Assembly: GCF_021530565.1 (NCBI RefSeq)
Contig: NZ_JAKGBI010000004.1
Coordinates: 186,001-250,000 of the forward strand
Direction of reading: 5' to 3'
Origin: Pseudoalteromonas sp. SMS1
GTDB taxonomy: Bacteria > Pseudomonadota > Gammaproteobacteria > Enterobacterales > Alteromonadaceae
Length of the DNA: 64,000 nt
Shown: positions 56,353 through 64,000 of the stretch, piece after piece
Position numbering within the stretch: the first letter of the stretch is position 1
Layout: every line of letters starts with the position of its first letter
The notes under the pieces: generated by a model
What the model saw: only the letters and a program-made list of their open reading frames with translations
What the model was told of the DNA's origin: nothing
Databases searched by the model: none
Program-made: the position numbers and the translations under genes

Positions 56353-57425
56353 TGCTGCCCCACCCAGCTATACCTTAAATTTGAAGAGCTCGCCACTTGG
56401 TGAAACGCGCGCGGATCAACATAGACTTCAAACGACTGCTCCAATTTTAAGGATTTCTGCAAATCCGAGACCGAAGACATATGCTCTACTTCAAATTGCA
56501 CCTGTGTTTTGCTGCGGTAAACCACATCCACACTATTTACGGTGCTGATAGTTAGGAGTTGTCTTTTGGCGCGCTCTATTTTATCAAATGTACGAAGGCC
56601 ATCTACGGTTATAACGGTACTGTTAGTTGCATATGACTTATTTGGGTCAATAACATATTCACTGGCCAGCGCCGATGACACCTCATTCACCATCGCGATC
56701 AAGAGCTGCTGCTTGTCACCCACCAGTTGAACAGACTCAAACATCTCAGCGTCTGTATAACGCCAATCGAGTTGCCAACTACTTGTATTCGGTTGTTTAA
56801 ACAAACGTCCAGTGATTACTCTCTCTGCATTATATCTCGCAGATGCGGCCTCGACAGGTTCCGAAAAATTGCCCCAGACTTCTGCTATTCCGACCTGAGC
56901 TCTATCTGTCAGATCCATCAAAGGAACAACAACGGGGACGCCCCACTCTGCCGCAGTATCGTAAATAAGGCGCTCCAACTGCGGATAGCTTTCTTGAGTG
57001 ACAAAGTCGCGTCTGAGGTTGTCTTCTATGACCAACCAAATGGCTATCAAGGGTCGACGATTTCCCCACAGGCCAAACCCACTGTCTCTGACCAGTTTTT
57101 CCACTTTTTCTGCTTCAAAGCGCACTTTAATCTTTAACTCGCCTTCTATATGCTCAATATATTCATACTTGAGCATATAGTCTGAAATACGTCTTTTACT
57201 TTTTTGAATGAGGGGGTGGTTGCCATTCCCAGTCTTACCAGTCAGCTTTTTGATCACCTGATCTAGCGCATCTTGACTGGCCTTTGCCCTGGTCGCTCGA
57301 GTTTTATCATCAACAACCAAAGTCGCTTCATAGAGATCAGTCACCTCTATGGCATAAGCTGAACTGCACATCCAAAGAAAACAGAGTAAAAAAAGTTTCT
57401 GTGCCATTACCAACCATTTAAACAA
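56349..57425 (-). CDS. DUF2066 family exported protein
   Basis: This is a 358-residue protein with a signal peptide (MAQKLFLLCFLWMCSSAYA; start at 57425 or the in-frame ATG at 57407). The DUF2066 domain is recognisable by DLYEATLVVDDKTRATRAKA, LIAIWLVIED and DVVYRSKTQVQFEVEH. It commonly lies directly before hda in gammaproteobacteria. Function unknown; the mature protein is predicted periplasmic. Confidence 0.85.
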   Translation of the reverse strand: MFKWLVMAQKLFLLCFLWMCSSAYAIEVTDLYEATLVVDDKTRATRAKASQDALDQVIKKLTGKTGNGNHPLIQKSKRRISDYMLKYEYIEHIEGELKIKVRFEAEKVEKLVRDSGFGLWGNRRPLIAIWLVIEDNLRRDFVTQESYPQLERLIYDTAAEWGVPVVVPLMDLTDRAQVGIAEVWGNFSEPVEAASARYNAERVITGRLFKQPNTSSWQLDWRYTDAEMFESVQLVGDKQQLLIAMVNEVSSALASEYVIDPNKSYATNSTVITVDGLRTFDKIERAKRQLLTISTVNSVDVVYRSKTQVQFEVEHMSSVSDLQKSLKLEQSFEVYVDPRAFHQVASSSNLRYSWVGQQ

Positions 57426-57481
57426 ATATAAAGTTTGATCCTAATGCAATCATACACGCTGGTAAAGCAATGCCTAAACAT

Positions 57482-58669
57482 TTACTTAGCAAAATAAATT
57501 TGGTTCTTTCCTTTTCCTTTCGCTTCATAGAGTGCTAAGTCCGCATCGTGTATGACGCCTTCAGCATTAAACGGCTTATTTATAACTGACGCTATACCGA
57601 TACTGCAGCCACATTTCACCTCAATACCTGAACCGAGTTTAATCGGTGAAGAGATAGATTGAAGAATACGTTCAGCCAATAACTCTAGAGAAGCCGTGTC
57701 CACTTTTTCTGTGATCATCACCACAAATTCATCGCCACCAAGTCGACAAATAAAGTCGTAGCTTCTCAGTACCTGGTTTAGACGATGACTCACTGTTTGC
57801 AGCACGAGATCGCCGCTTTGGTGACCGTGGTTATCATTTATGGGCTTAAAGTCATCTAGATCCAAGTACAAAATATAGACCAAGACATCGCTTCTTTGTG
57901 AGCGCGCTGACAGTCTTTCTAATTCTCTGAATAAGAATTTACGATTTGCAAGCCCTGTTAAGCTGTCGTGCAAAGAGTCATGCTCTAGCTGTTGCTGTAA
58001 AGCTTCTCTTTTTTCAATTTCTTGTTCTAAGTTCTTTAAACTTTTTTCTAATTCTGAGGTTCGCTCAGAGACCTTTGCTTCTAATTCCGATTGATAATTC
58101 TGTAATACGCGGTTGGCTTCTAATAAGGCTTGCTGATTGTTGAAAGCATCTAATGCCGAAGATATCACATGGCTGATGGTATATAGCACATCAACAATCA
58201 TACCCGAATATTCATCTTCTTTGCGGTAGGATTGAATTATAAACGCCCCCAAATGCTGGCGACGATTTACCAGTGGAAAGCAAAGCCACTGCATTGGGAT
58301 CGATCCTAAAATATTCACCTCATTACTTTGCATGAGAGCTTCAATATCGGTTTGTTTAAAGTTACAAACATCATTTGCTTTTAAAGCGTATGCTGTAAGG
58401 GAGTGAGAAATATCATCCAAAGATAAGTTTTCCAGATCTTCCGCCTGCATATCATCTTTTACATCATGAAAATACGGAAAAGAAAGGTTGCCATTTTCTT
58501 TGTAGAGCACAACGAAAAAATTGTCTGCGTAGGTTACTTTTTGCAAAATGCAGTGAATATCTAACAGAAATCGTTGAATTGAATCTGACGTGTTTAAGCA
58601 TGCCACAATATCGGTCATGCTATCTATCACATAGCCGCTGTCTACTGCATCTACAGCTATCTCTTTCAT
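57482..58669 (-). CDS. GAF-like/coiled-coil GGDEF diguanylate cyclase
   Basis: This is a 395-residue soluble protein. Residues ~15-180 look GAF-like (QRFLLDIHCIL, QWLCFPLVNRRQHLGAFIIQ). A coiled coil spans ~185-235 (SERTSELEKSLKNLEQE). A GGDEF domain spans ~235-392 with GGDEF at 311-315 and an intact RxxD inhibitory site (RSYD) five residues before it. It should make c-di-GMP with product inhibition. AGGG lies upstream of the ATG. No operon partner is present. Confidence 0.88.
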   Translation of the reverse strand: MKEIAVDAVDSGYVIDSMTDIVACLNTSDSIQRFLLDIHCILQKVTYADNFFVVLYKENGNLSFPYFHDVKDDMQAEDLENLSLDDISHSLTAYALKANDVCNFKQTDIEALMQSNEVNILGSIPMQWLCFPLVNRRQHLGAFIIQSYRKEDEYSGMIVDVLYTISHVISSALDAFNNQQALLEANRVLQNYQSELEAKVSERTSELEKSLKNLEQEIEKREALQQQLEHDSLHDSLTGLANRKFLFRELERLSARSQRSDVLVYILYLDLDDFKPINDNHGHQSGDLVLQTVSHRLNQVLRSYDFICRLGGDEFVVMITEKVDTASLELLAERILQSISSPIKLGSGIEVKCGCSIGIASVINKPFNAEGVIHDADLALYEAKGKGKNQIYFAK

Positions 58670-58823
58670 CTCGTGTCCCTCATTAATCTGAATTTACTTA
58701 TTTATCAGCCAAACAGCTCAAAGTTTAGCCATAACTTTAACCTTTTGCAGTATTTGAAAAATGACATAATTGTGTAAACATAATATTTTACACTTAATTT
58801 ACAAAAATAATAAGCGTACTTTT

Positions 58824-60335
58824 ATGGATCGGCAAACCTTCATCATTTTTCATATTTTGGCTATTGTTGTTGTTATCGGCAGCATGCTCACCGGCTTGAG
58901 GATAGCAATAGTAAGCCAAGACTGGTTATCGCCTGTCTCTGTACTCCTGCCTCAAGGTCAAATGCACCTTTGGCACTTAGGGTTTGGCGTTACCATCACG
59001 TTAATTATTGCCTGCTATTTATGGTACTCATTTACAAGGCCTTTTCGTAGCGTTCAATCAAAATACCACAAAATTATTAATTACTTAGGATATTCCTCTT
59101 TACTATTAATTAGCCTTTCTGGTTGGATGATTTGGGCCAATTTGTTCACTGACACTGCACGTACTATGCATCAGTTTGCAATTTGGATGATGTGCTTTTA
59201 TCTGTTTTTACATTCTTGGATCTACATTATTCAAAATGGTCGCACGGTGCTACGGGTCCTACTTCCAAAACGCACTTCTATTCGCCATATAGGGCTCGTA
59301 TGCAGCATACTCACGGCCTCAATAGCCGGATTATTTTTAATCAAAAGCTCGACACAGCAGTTAACAGTATTAACAATCAATGACGCAACCTTTATCGACA
59401 TTGACGGCAAAGCGAATGAAGACGCTTGGCAAAAAGCGACCCCAATTTCTGTTATGACAATTGGTGGGGCCAACTTTAAACAAGGTGCGACAGAAGTCAC
59501 CATCAGAGCGCTTGCAAATAAATACGAGAGTTACTTTTTAATTTCTTGGCTGGACGAGACCAAAAGCACCAACCACTTACCTTTATTGAAAACACGTAGC
59601 GGTTGGCAAGTCCAAGAAAACGGCTTTTACAATTATGATGAGCGTACTTTCTACGAAGATAAGTTTGCCGTAATGCTATCTGATGGGTGTGAAGCCGGTG
59701 GTGATAAAACCCTTCATTTAGGTGACAACCCAATAAAAAATAAGCCCAAAAATTGGCATGGCAAAGGCTATCATGCCAGCTTAGATGGAAAAACTCGGGA
59801 TCTTTGGCATTGGAAAGCTGTTCGTACCAATGATATGTACCTTGCTGATGATAACTTTATTGGACCACCCGCACAGCACCTCAGTGGTCAGCGTCGTTAC
59901 ACCGCCGGATATCAACCAGACGGAAAAGAAAGCGGCGCCTATGTCATGAATTGGCAATGGTATACCCCCAACGGAATTGTGCCTAAGCGCTTACCTGAAC
60001 ACGCCCTCCAGACGTCTCCCTCCCATGATTCGGTACTTCCGTGGTTTGGCTCAAGACCTTATGACGCATCTCACGACCGCTACCCAATAGGCACGCTTTT
60101 GTCTTCAGTTTTGTATCGTTCTAATCGTTTTGAAGGAGACCGCGCAGATGTCAGAGCACGAGGTGAGTGGCAAAATGGTCGATGGACCTTGGAGTTAGTA
60201 CGAAAACATAACACTCAGTCACAATATGATGTGGCGCTAAAAACTGGCACCTGCATGTGGGTGTCCGCCTTTGATCACGCACAAGTTGCTCATACTCGCC
60301 ATATTCAGGCAATTAAGTTGAGGTACTCACTGTGA
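58824..60335 (+). CDS. Cytochrome b561 fused to ethylbenzene-dehydrogenase-type haem-binding domain
   Basis: This is a 503-residue protein. Residues 1-185 have about five TMs with membrane His residues (FHIL, MHLWHLGFG, MHQFAIW, FLHSWIY) like cytochrome b561-type dihaem anchors. Residues ~190-500 match the EB_dh/DMSO-dehydrogenase gamma-type haem domain (IDGKANEDAWQKATP, KFAVMLSDGCE, GEWQNGRWTLELVRK). It would carry electrons across the inner membrane to or from a periplasmic acceptor. ATG at 58824 is preferred over the TTG-initiated longer frame. It is first gene of a three-gene unit. Confidence 0.78.
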   Translation: MDRQTFIIFHILAIVVVIGSMLTGLRIAIVSQDWLSPVSVLLPQGQMHLWHLGFGVTITLIIACYLWYSFTRPFRSVQSKYHKIINYLGYSSLLLISLSGWMIWANLFTDTARTMHQFAIWMMCFYLFLHSWIYIIQNGRTVLRVLLPKRTSIRHIGLVCSILTASIAGLFLIKSSTQQLTVLTINDATFIDIDGKANEDAWQKATPISVMTIGGANFKQGATEVTIRALANKYESYFLISWLDETKSTNHLPLLKTRSGWQVQENGFYNYDERTFYEDKFAVMLSDGCEAGGDKTLHLGDNPIKNKPKNWHGKGYHASLDGKTRDLWHWKAVRTNDMYLADDNFIGPPAQHLSGQRRYTAGYQPDGKESGAYVMNWQWYTPNGIVPKRLPEHALQTSPSHDSVLPWFGSRPYDASHDRYPIGTLLSSVLYRSNRFEGDRADVRARGEWQNGRWTLELVRKHNTQSQYDVALKTGTCMWVSAFDHAQVAHTRHIQAIKLRYSL

Positions 60336-61003
60336 TTAAACGCCTTATTTGGTCAGCCATTATTTTTGCGTTGTTGATAACTATTTGTTTGCTACCGAGA
60401 GAACATCCTCAAATATCGCATCACCAGCGTTTTACGAAGATCGCTCAGTCAGGCAACCCGCTTTTACCCTGGCAAGGACCGTGGGCATGCGTGCTAGACA
60501 ATAAACACAAGGTACTTTGGGAGGTAAAAACAGACAATGAAACCATTCATGATGGATATTGGACGTATTCTTGGTTTGACGGCCAACACGGTAAAAGCAA
60601 CTTTGGAGACTGTTATTTTGAGCCCAATCGTTGTGACACTGACGATCTCATTCGCCATACCAACAAACAGGGATTGTGTGGTCAACATAATTGGCGCTTA
60701 CCCAGTGCTGAAGAGCTCAATAGTTTAGTGCAAGATCCCAGCTCTCCATCTCAACCGTTTATTGCCAACGATTACTTTCTACATATCAAACGGGGCGACT
60801 ATTGGAGTTCTGAGCACAATATCACGCTCCCTTCGCAATACCGTCATCATGGGAAGGGCGCAACAGCAATCAATTTTCATTTTGGTAAACCAGGCATCTT
60901 GCCCTACCGAAATGCCGCATTTGTCATGTTGGTTGCAGATATACCAACAGCAAACACACACCCGCAGCTAAGTCGTCGCGCAACAATTAAACAACATCAA
61001 TAG
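60332..61003 (+). CDS. DUF1566 (Lcl-type) domain protein
   Basis: This is a 223-residue exported or anchored protein: TM/signal at ~6-22, then a DUF1566/Lcl C-terminal-like fold (WACVLDNKHKVLWEVKT, NWRLPSAEELNSLV, YWSSEHN). Cys pairs (DCYFEPNRC, LCGQH) suggest disulfides. The family often appears in secreted or phage-related surface proteins; role here unknown. It overlaps the cytochrome gene by four bases. Confidence 0.75.
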   Translation: MIKRLIWSAIIFALLITICLLPREHPQISHHQRFTKIAQSGNPLLPWQGPWACVLDNKHKVLWEVKTDNETIHDGYWTYSWFDGQHGKSNFGDCYFEPNRCDTDDLIRHTNKQGLCGQHNWRLPSAEELNSLVQDPSSPSQPFIANDYFLHIKRGDYWSSEHNITLPSQYRHHGKGATAINFHFGKPGILPYRNAAFVMLVADIPTANTHPQLSRRATIKQHQ

Positions 61004-61014
61004 GAATAACAACT

Positions 61015-62964
61015 ATGAGAGCGCTCCACATTGGTATCGCTAGTTCGTTACTTTTGGCCAATACATGTTATGGCGCAAGTGACTATCACCGTATTATTTG
61101 GGATGGTAATCCAAGTAGCCAAGCAACAATTGGTTTTACCCCAACAGGCGGTTCAAATCATGTAATCAAATATGGTACTAGCACCAATGAATCAAGTTGG
61201 ACAACGAAATCCGTTACCGCAAGTCACACCTTTGCAGGTAGCTTAAACAGCCAATTTGTCAAACTTACTGGCCTCCCTGCAGATTCAGCCATTTACTATC
61301 GCGTCTGTGACAGCACCGGATGTGGCCAACATTTGTGGTTCAAAACCGCCCCCGCAACGACGTCGACAGGATTTGTCGCTATTGCAGGCGGTGACACGCG
61401 GACAGGTTGGACGACACGCCGTTCAGGGAACCAAATGGTCGCCAAAATTAGACCTCTGTTCATCATGCATGGTGGCGACTACACAAATGCAAACTCGGCA
61501 TCTGAAATGAAAGAGTATTTAAAGGATTGGCAACTCACGTTCTCATCAGATGTGATTGGTGGTCAGAGTTATAAGCGTGTTTACCCTTTCATTGCGACCC
61601 ACGGAAACCATGAGGATGACAACTATAAAACGCTGTGCCAAGTGTTTGGGGTTGATTACAATAGTGATGGTCAGTGCACAAACGCAGACACTTATGGGGC
61701 GTTCAATGTCGCCAACCTACTCCGTGTCTACACTTTAAATAGCCAGTACAAAAATAGTGGCTGGTCCAGTTATGCAACCGCAATGAATAATTGGCTTAAA
61801 CAAGACTTGCAGAGCCAAGGTAACAGTGCCAAGTGGCGTGTTGCTCAATATCATAAGCCAATGTACCCACACTACTCTGGCAAGTCAGATAACACGATAC
61901 TGCACACTTGGTGGGCAAGTGACTTTTACAACAACGCGATGAACCTAGTCGTTGAGTCCGATACACACATTAACAAGATCACCGAAGCGCTTAAACCTTC
62001 GGGCAGCAACTTTGTAAAAACCACGTCTGGTGGCACCGTTTATGTTGGTGAGGGAAGTTGGGGCGCCCCAGCTCGTTCTGCAAATGATCCTAAGTCTTGG
62101 ACTATCGATCTGGCAAGTATTCAACAGTTTAAAGTACTGTCTGTCACCCCAAATAAACTTGACGTACGCACTGCACAATTTACCTCTGGCGCGAATACAC
62201 TCACGCGCGAACAACGTGCTGCAGATCCACTTGCCTTACCTGGCAACGTCAGTTGGTGGTATGCCAGCGGCCTTGGTGAAGTACTGCCTTTAGTGCAAAA
62301 CGCGGCTGGTCTGTCAGTTATCGAAACCCCCATTGGCCCAGAGCCAAATGTGCTAGAGAATGACGTCCCAGTCAACGGCATCAGTGGTGCTAAAGGTGCA
62401 AAATCGGTATATACGATGGACGTCCCAGCAAATACCACGCGTTTAACCTTCTCTACTAGCGGAGGAACGGGCGACGTCGACATGTACGTGAAATTTGGTG
62501 CAGAACCAAGCACGTCAAACTACGATTGTCGCCCTTACAAGGACGGCAACAATGAGTCTTGTACCATTTCCCCCATCCAAACCGGCACCTATTACGTGAT
62601 GCTAAACGGCTATGCAGCATACAGTGGCGTTTCATTGGTTGGCTCGTACAGTGCGACGACAAACCCAGGCAACAGACAAGAATGGACGGGCCTAAGCGCG
62701 AGTAAATCTAATTGGACTCACAACACATTCGATGTGCCAGCAGGGACTGCCAAATTAACGGTGACTATTAGCGGTGGCAGTGGTGATGCCGACCTATATG
62801 TACGCTTTGGTAGCCAGCCAACCACTTCAAGCTATGAATGTCGCCCTTATGAAAACGGCAACTCTGAAACCTGTACGATTACTAACCCAAATGCAGGCAC
62901 ATGGCATTTAGGTGTAAGAGCATACGAAACATATAGTGGCGTTAAACTCGTCGCCGAATACTAA
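61015..62964 (+). CDS. Secreted purple-acid-phosphatase-like metallophosphoesterase with two PPC domains
   Basis: This is a 649-residue protein. Signal peptide at 1-21 (LLLANTCYGA), an FN3-like N-domain at ~25-115, and a metallophosphoesterase core at ~120-400 (GGDTRTG, HGGDYTN, THGNHED, QYHKPMY, SDTHIN). Two bacterial pre-peptidase C-terminal repeats end the protein (~450-550, ~560-649), each with G-D-(V/A)-D-(M/L)-YV and CRPY. The last His-containing loop reads SDTH rather than GHxH, a departure at a metal site. It probably hydrolyses organic phosphates outside the cell. It is 11 bases after the DUF1566 gene. Confidence 0.85.
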   Translation: MRALHIGIASSLLLANTCYGASDYHRIIWDGNPSSQATIGFTPTGGSNHVIKYGTSTNESSWTTKSVTASHTFAGSLNSQFVKLTGLPADSAIYYRVCDSTGCGQHLWFKTAPATTSTGFVAIAGGDTRTGWTTRRSGNQMVAKIRPLFIMHGGDYTNANSASEMKEYLKDWQLTFSSDVIGGQSYKRVYPFIATHGNHEDDNYKTLCQVFGVDYNSDGQCTNADTYGAFNVANLLRVYTLNSQYKNSGWSSYATAMNNWLKQDLQSQGNSAKWRVAQYHKPMYPHYSGKSDNTILHTWWASDFYNNAMNLVVESDTHINKITEALKPSGSNFVKTTSGGTVYVGEGSWGAPARSANDPKSWTIDLASIQQFKVLSVTPNKLDVRTAQFTSGANTLTREQRAADPLALPGNVSWWYASGLGEVLPLVQNAAGLSVIETPIGPEPNVLENDVPVNGISGAKGAKSVYTMDVPANTTRLTFSTSGGTGDVDMYVKFGAEPSTSNYDCRPYKDGNNESCTISPIQTGTYYVMLNGYAAYSGVSLVGSYSATTNPGNRQEWTGLSASKSNWTHNTFDVPAGTAKLTVTISGGSGDADLYVRFGSQPTTSSYECRPYENGNSETCTITNPNAGTWHLGVRAYETYSGVKLVAEY

Positions 62965-62975
62965 TTCGCGACCAG

Positions 62976-63028
62976 CCCCTTGTGATGTAATAGATAGCCC
63001 ATATCTATTAGAGCATTATTACAAGGGG
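62976..63028 (+). promoter_or_regulatory. Nested inverted repeat covering the gloA ribosome binding site
   Basis: The outer arms CCCCTTGT (62976-62983) and ACAAGGGG (63021-63028) are perfectly complementary. Inside are TAATAGATA (62988-62996) and TATCTATTA (63002-63010), perfect with a 5-base loop. The AAGGGG of the outer 3-prime arm is the ribosome binding site of gloA, so the fold would hide it. Confidence 0.6.
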
Positions 63029-63034
63029 CAAATT

Positions 63035-63475
63035 ATGAATTTTCTACATACGATGGTGCGTGTCAAAGACTTAGACGCATCACTTAAATTTTACTGTGAC
63101 CTGCTTGGTCTAGTCGAAATAAAACGCAAAGACAGTGAAAAAGGCCGATTTACTTTGGTATTTTTAGCCGCGCCAGGCCAACTTGAACAAGCGCAAGAAA
63201 CCTTCTCTCCTACCATTGAATTGACTTATAACTGGGATCCTGAGACTTACACGGGTGGCAGAAACTTTGGTCATTTGGCATTTGCCGTAGACGATATTTA
63301 TGCACTATGTGAGAAGTTACAGCAAGCGGGCGTGACCATCAATAGACCGCCACGCTGCGGTCATATGGCATTTGTAAAATCACCGGATGGTATCTCTATT
63401 GAGTTGCTGCAAAAAGATGCACCTAAAGCCCCACAAGAACCATGGTTATCGATGCCCAATACTGGTAGTTGGTAA
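63035..63475 (+). CDS. gloA: Lactoylglutathione lyase (glyoxalase I)
   Basis: This 146-residue metalloenzyme converts the methylglyoxal-glutathione hemithioacetal to S-lactoylglutathione. Metal ligands are H5 (FLHTMVRV), Glu in IELTYNWD, His in FGHLAFAV and Glu in ISIELLQK. GLLGLV-like (DLLGLVEIK) and the TGGRNFGH loop are conserved. ATG at 63035 with AAGGGG upstream is chosen over the longer frame. The leader holds a nested inverted repeat. Confidence 0.92.
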   Translation: MNFLHTMVRVKDLDASLKFYCDLLGLVEIKRKDSEKGRFTLVFLAAPGQLEQAQETFSPTIELTYNWDPETYTGGRNFGHLAFAVDDIYALCEKLQQAGVTINRPPRCGHMAFVKSPDGISIELLQKDAPKAPQEPWLSMPNTGSW

Positions 63476-63480
63476 AACGT

Positions 63481-63511
63481 TTAATGAGTGAAGCGCAGCT
63501 TCACTCATTAA
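63481..63511. terminator. Hairpin between gloA and the partial binding-protein gene
   Basis: TTAATGAGTGAAGC pairs with GCTTCACTCATTAA around GCA (14 base pairs). It lies directly after gloA and overlaps the stop of the convergent minus-strand gene, so it can serve both. Confidence 0.75.
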
Positions 63512-64000
63512 TCTGCAATATGATACGAGCTCACTAATTGTTTCATGTGTTTTTTAAAGGCGATTGAGCTTGTGGTTTCTAGCAGAGCACGGAGTGAATT
63601 TTTGCTTCTTTTGGGTACTAATATTGCTCGATAGTATTTTTGGTGAGATTGATGCGACAGATACAGGCTCGTCCACCAGCCATGCTTTCTTGCATAGTAA
63701 AAAAACGTTGGGCGGCTGACCACTGCGAAATCAATTTGCTGTTTTAACACCAACTCTAACAGGGCTTTTTCATTTTCTACATTAACGCGCTCGAGCTTTT
63801 CAAGCTTTTCCGCATCATGTAATTTGGGGTAAAAGTAACCTTGCACGCCGCCATAGCGTTGACCATGGAGTGATGTCGGGTTTTCATAATCAAACGGGCG
63901 TTTTACACTCGACACAAACTCATCGGTATCGTAGAAAAGCGGATCGCTCCAAAGGTATACTGTCTGGTCATTATCTCCAAACCAGATGGGGTTAACACCA
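63508..64000 (-). CDS. Solute-binding-protein-like gene, C-terminal part (truncated by window edge)
   Basis: The frame is open from the right edge to the stop at 63508; at least 163 residues are visible. The segment VNPIWFGDNDQTVYLW begins it, then LHGQRYGGVQGYFYP, ELVLKQQIDFAVVSRPTFFYYA and a C-terminal helix. It resembles the second lobe of family-3 periplasmic binding proteins found as orphans in this group. The N-terminal signal is outside the window, so location and full length are unknown. Confidence 0.6.
   Translation of the reverse strand, partial: GVNPIWFGDNDQTVYLWSDPLFYDTDEFVSSVKRPFDYENPTSLHGQRYGGVQGYFYPKLHDAEKLEKLERVNVENEKALLELVLKQQIDFAVVSRPTFFYYARKHGWWTSLYLSHQSHQKYYRAILVPKRSKNSLRALLETTSSIAFKKHMKQLVSSYHIAD

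Overview
The window reads as chromosomal DNA of a marine gammaproteobacterium of the Alteromonadales, most like Pseudoalteromonas. This is inferred from a conserved core (proS, pheS-pheT-ihfA, hda, trmO, creBC, dgt), a large set of orphan two-component and c-di-GMP proteins, a TonB-receptor-based starch locus and many single-gene lipoproteins. No rRNA, tRNA, insertion sequence, prophage or CRISPR array was recognised. Coding density is high, and most intergenic gaps hold only promoters, operators or hairpins.

Layout. 1-2344: creB-creC (creC runs off the left edge), a macro-domain protein and a LysE-type exporter. 2632-12711: a signalling hub. Two paralogous REC-GGDEF-EAL proteins flank a six-gene minus-strand run holding three histidine kinases (one with its own receiver), two single-domain response regulators and a periplasmic ABC_sub_bind protein. 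12756-17366: phnA/yjdM and an AttEFGH-like ABC exporter operon (ATPase, FtsX-type permease, AttH/CrtC-like lipoprotein). 17551-21799: a second kinase-regulator-kinase module, clearly paralogous to part of the first, with an orphan solute-binding protein upstream. 21996-30466: a spermidine-synthase-like methyltransferase-fold protein, two unknowns, trmO, proS, an LpxH-like phosphoesterase, a NatAB-type ABC exporter and a DUF3025 protein. 30653-37249: an M28 peptidase, a manganese-exporter family protein with a hairpin at its start codon, a DUF2987-like protein, Bax, dGTPase and a small GT29 (sialyltransferase-like) protein.

37491-50095 is a maltodextrin/starch utilisation locus. A TonB-dependent receptor and a flavin-dependent halogenase-like protein form one minus-strand unit. 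A lipoprotein alpha-amylase, an SLC45-like MFS sugar transporter and a lipoprotein GH15 glucoamylase form a second. A cytoplasmic GH13 alpha-glucosidase diverges on the plus strand. Each of the three units has a near-identical palindrome (core GCATACGTAT) upstream, as expected for one LacI-family repressor that is not in the window. The model is surface or periplasmic cleavage, uptake through the receptor, inner-membrane import by the MFS protein and final hydrolysis in the cytoplasm.

50153-58669 carries a CSS-type EAL phosphodiesterase, the pheS-pheT-ihfA operon, hda with a DUF2066 gene, and a GAF-like/GGDEF diguanylate cyclase. 58824-62964 is a tight plus-strand trio: cytochrome b561 fused to an ethylbenzene-dehydrogenase-type haem domain, a DUF1566 protein, and a secreted purple-acid-phosphatase-like enzyme with two PPC domains. 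The window ends with gloA, whose ribosome binding site lies in a nested inverted repeat, and a partial solute-binding-protein-like gene. The most unusual content is the duplicated kinase/regulator module coupled to c-di-GMP proteins, the compact GT29-like protein, the halogenase in the starch locus and the haem/phosphatase trio.
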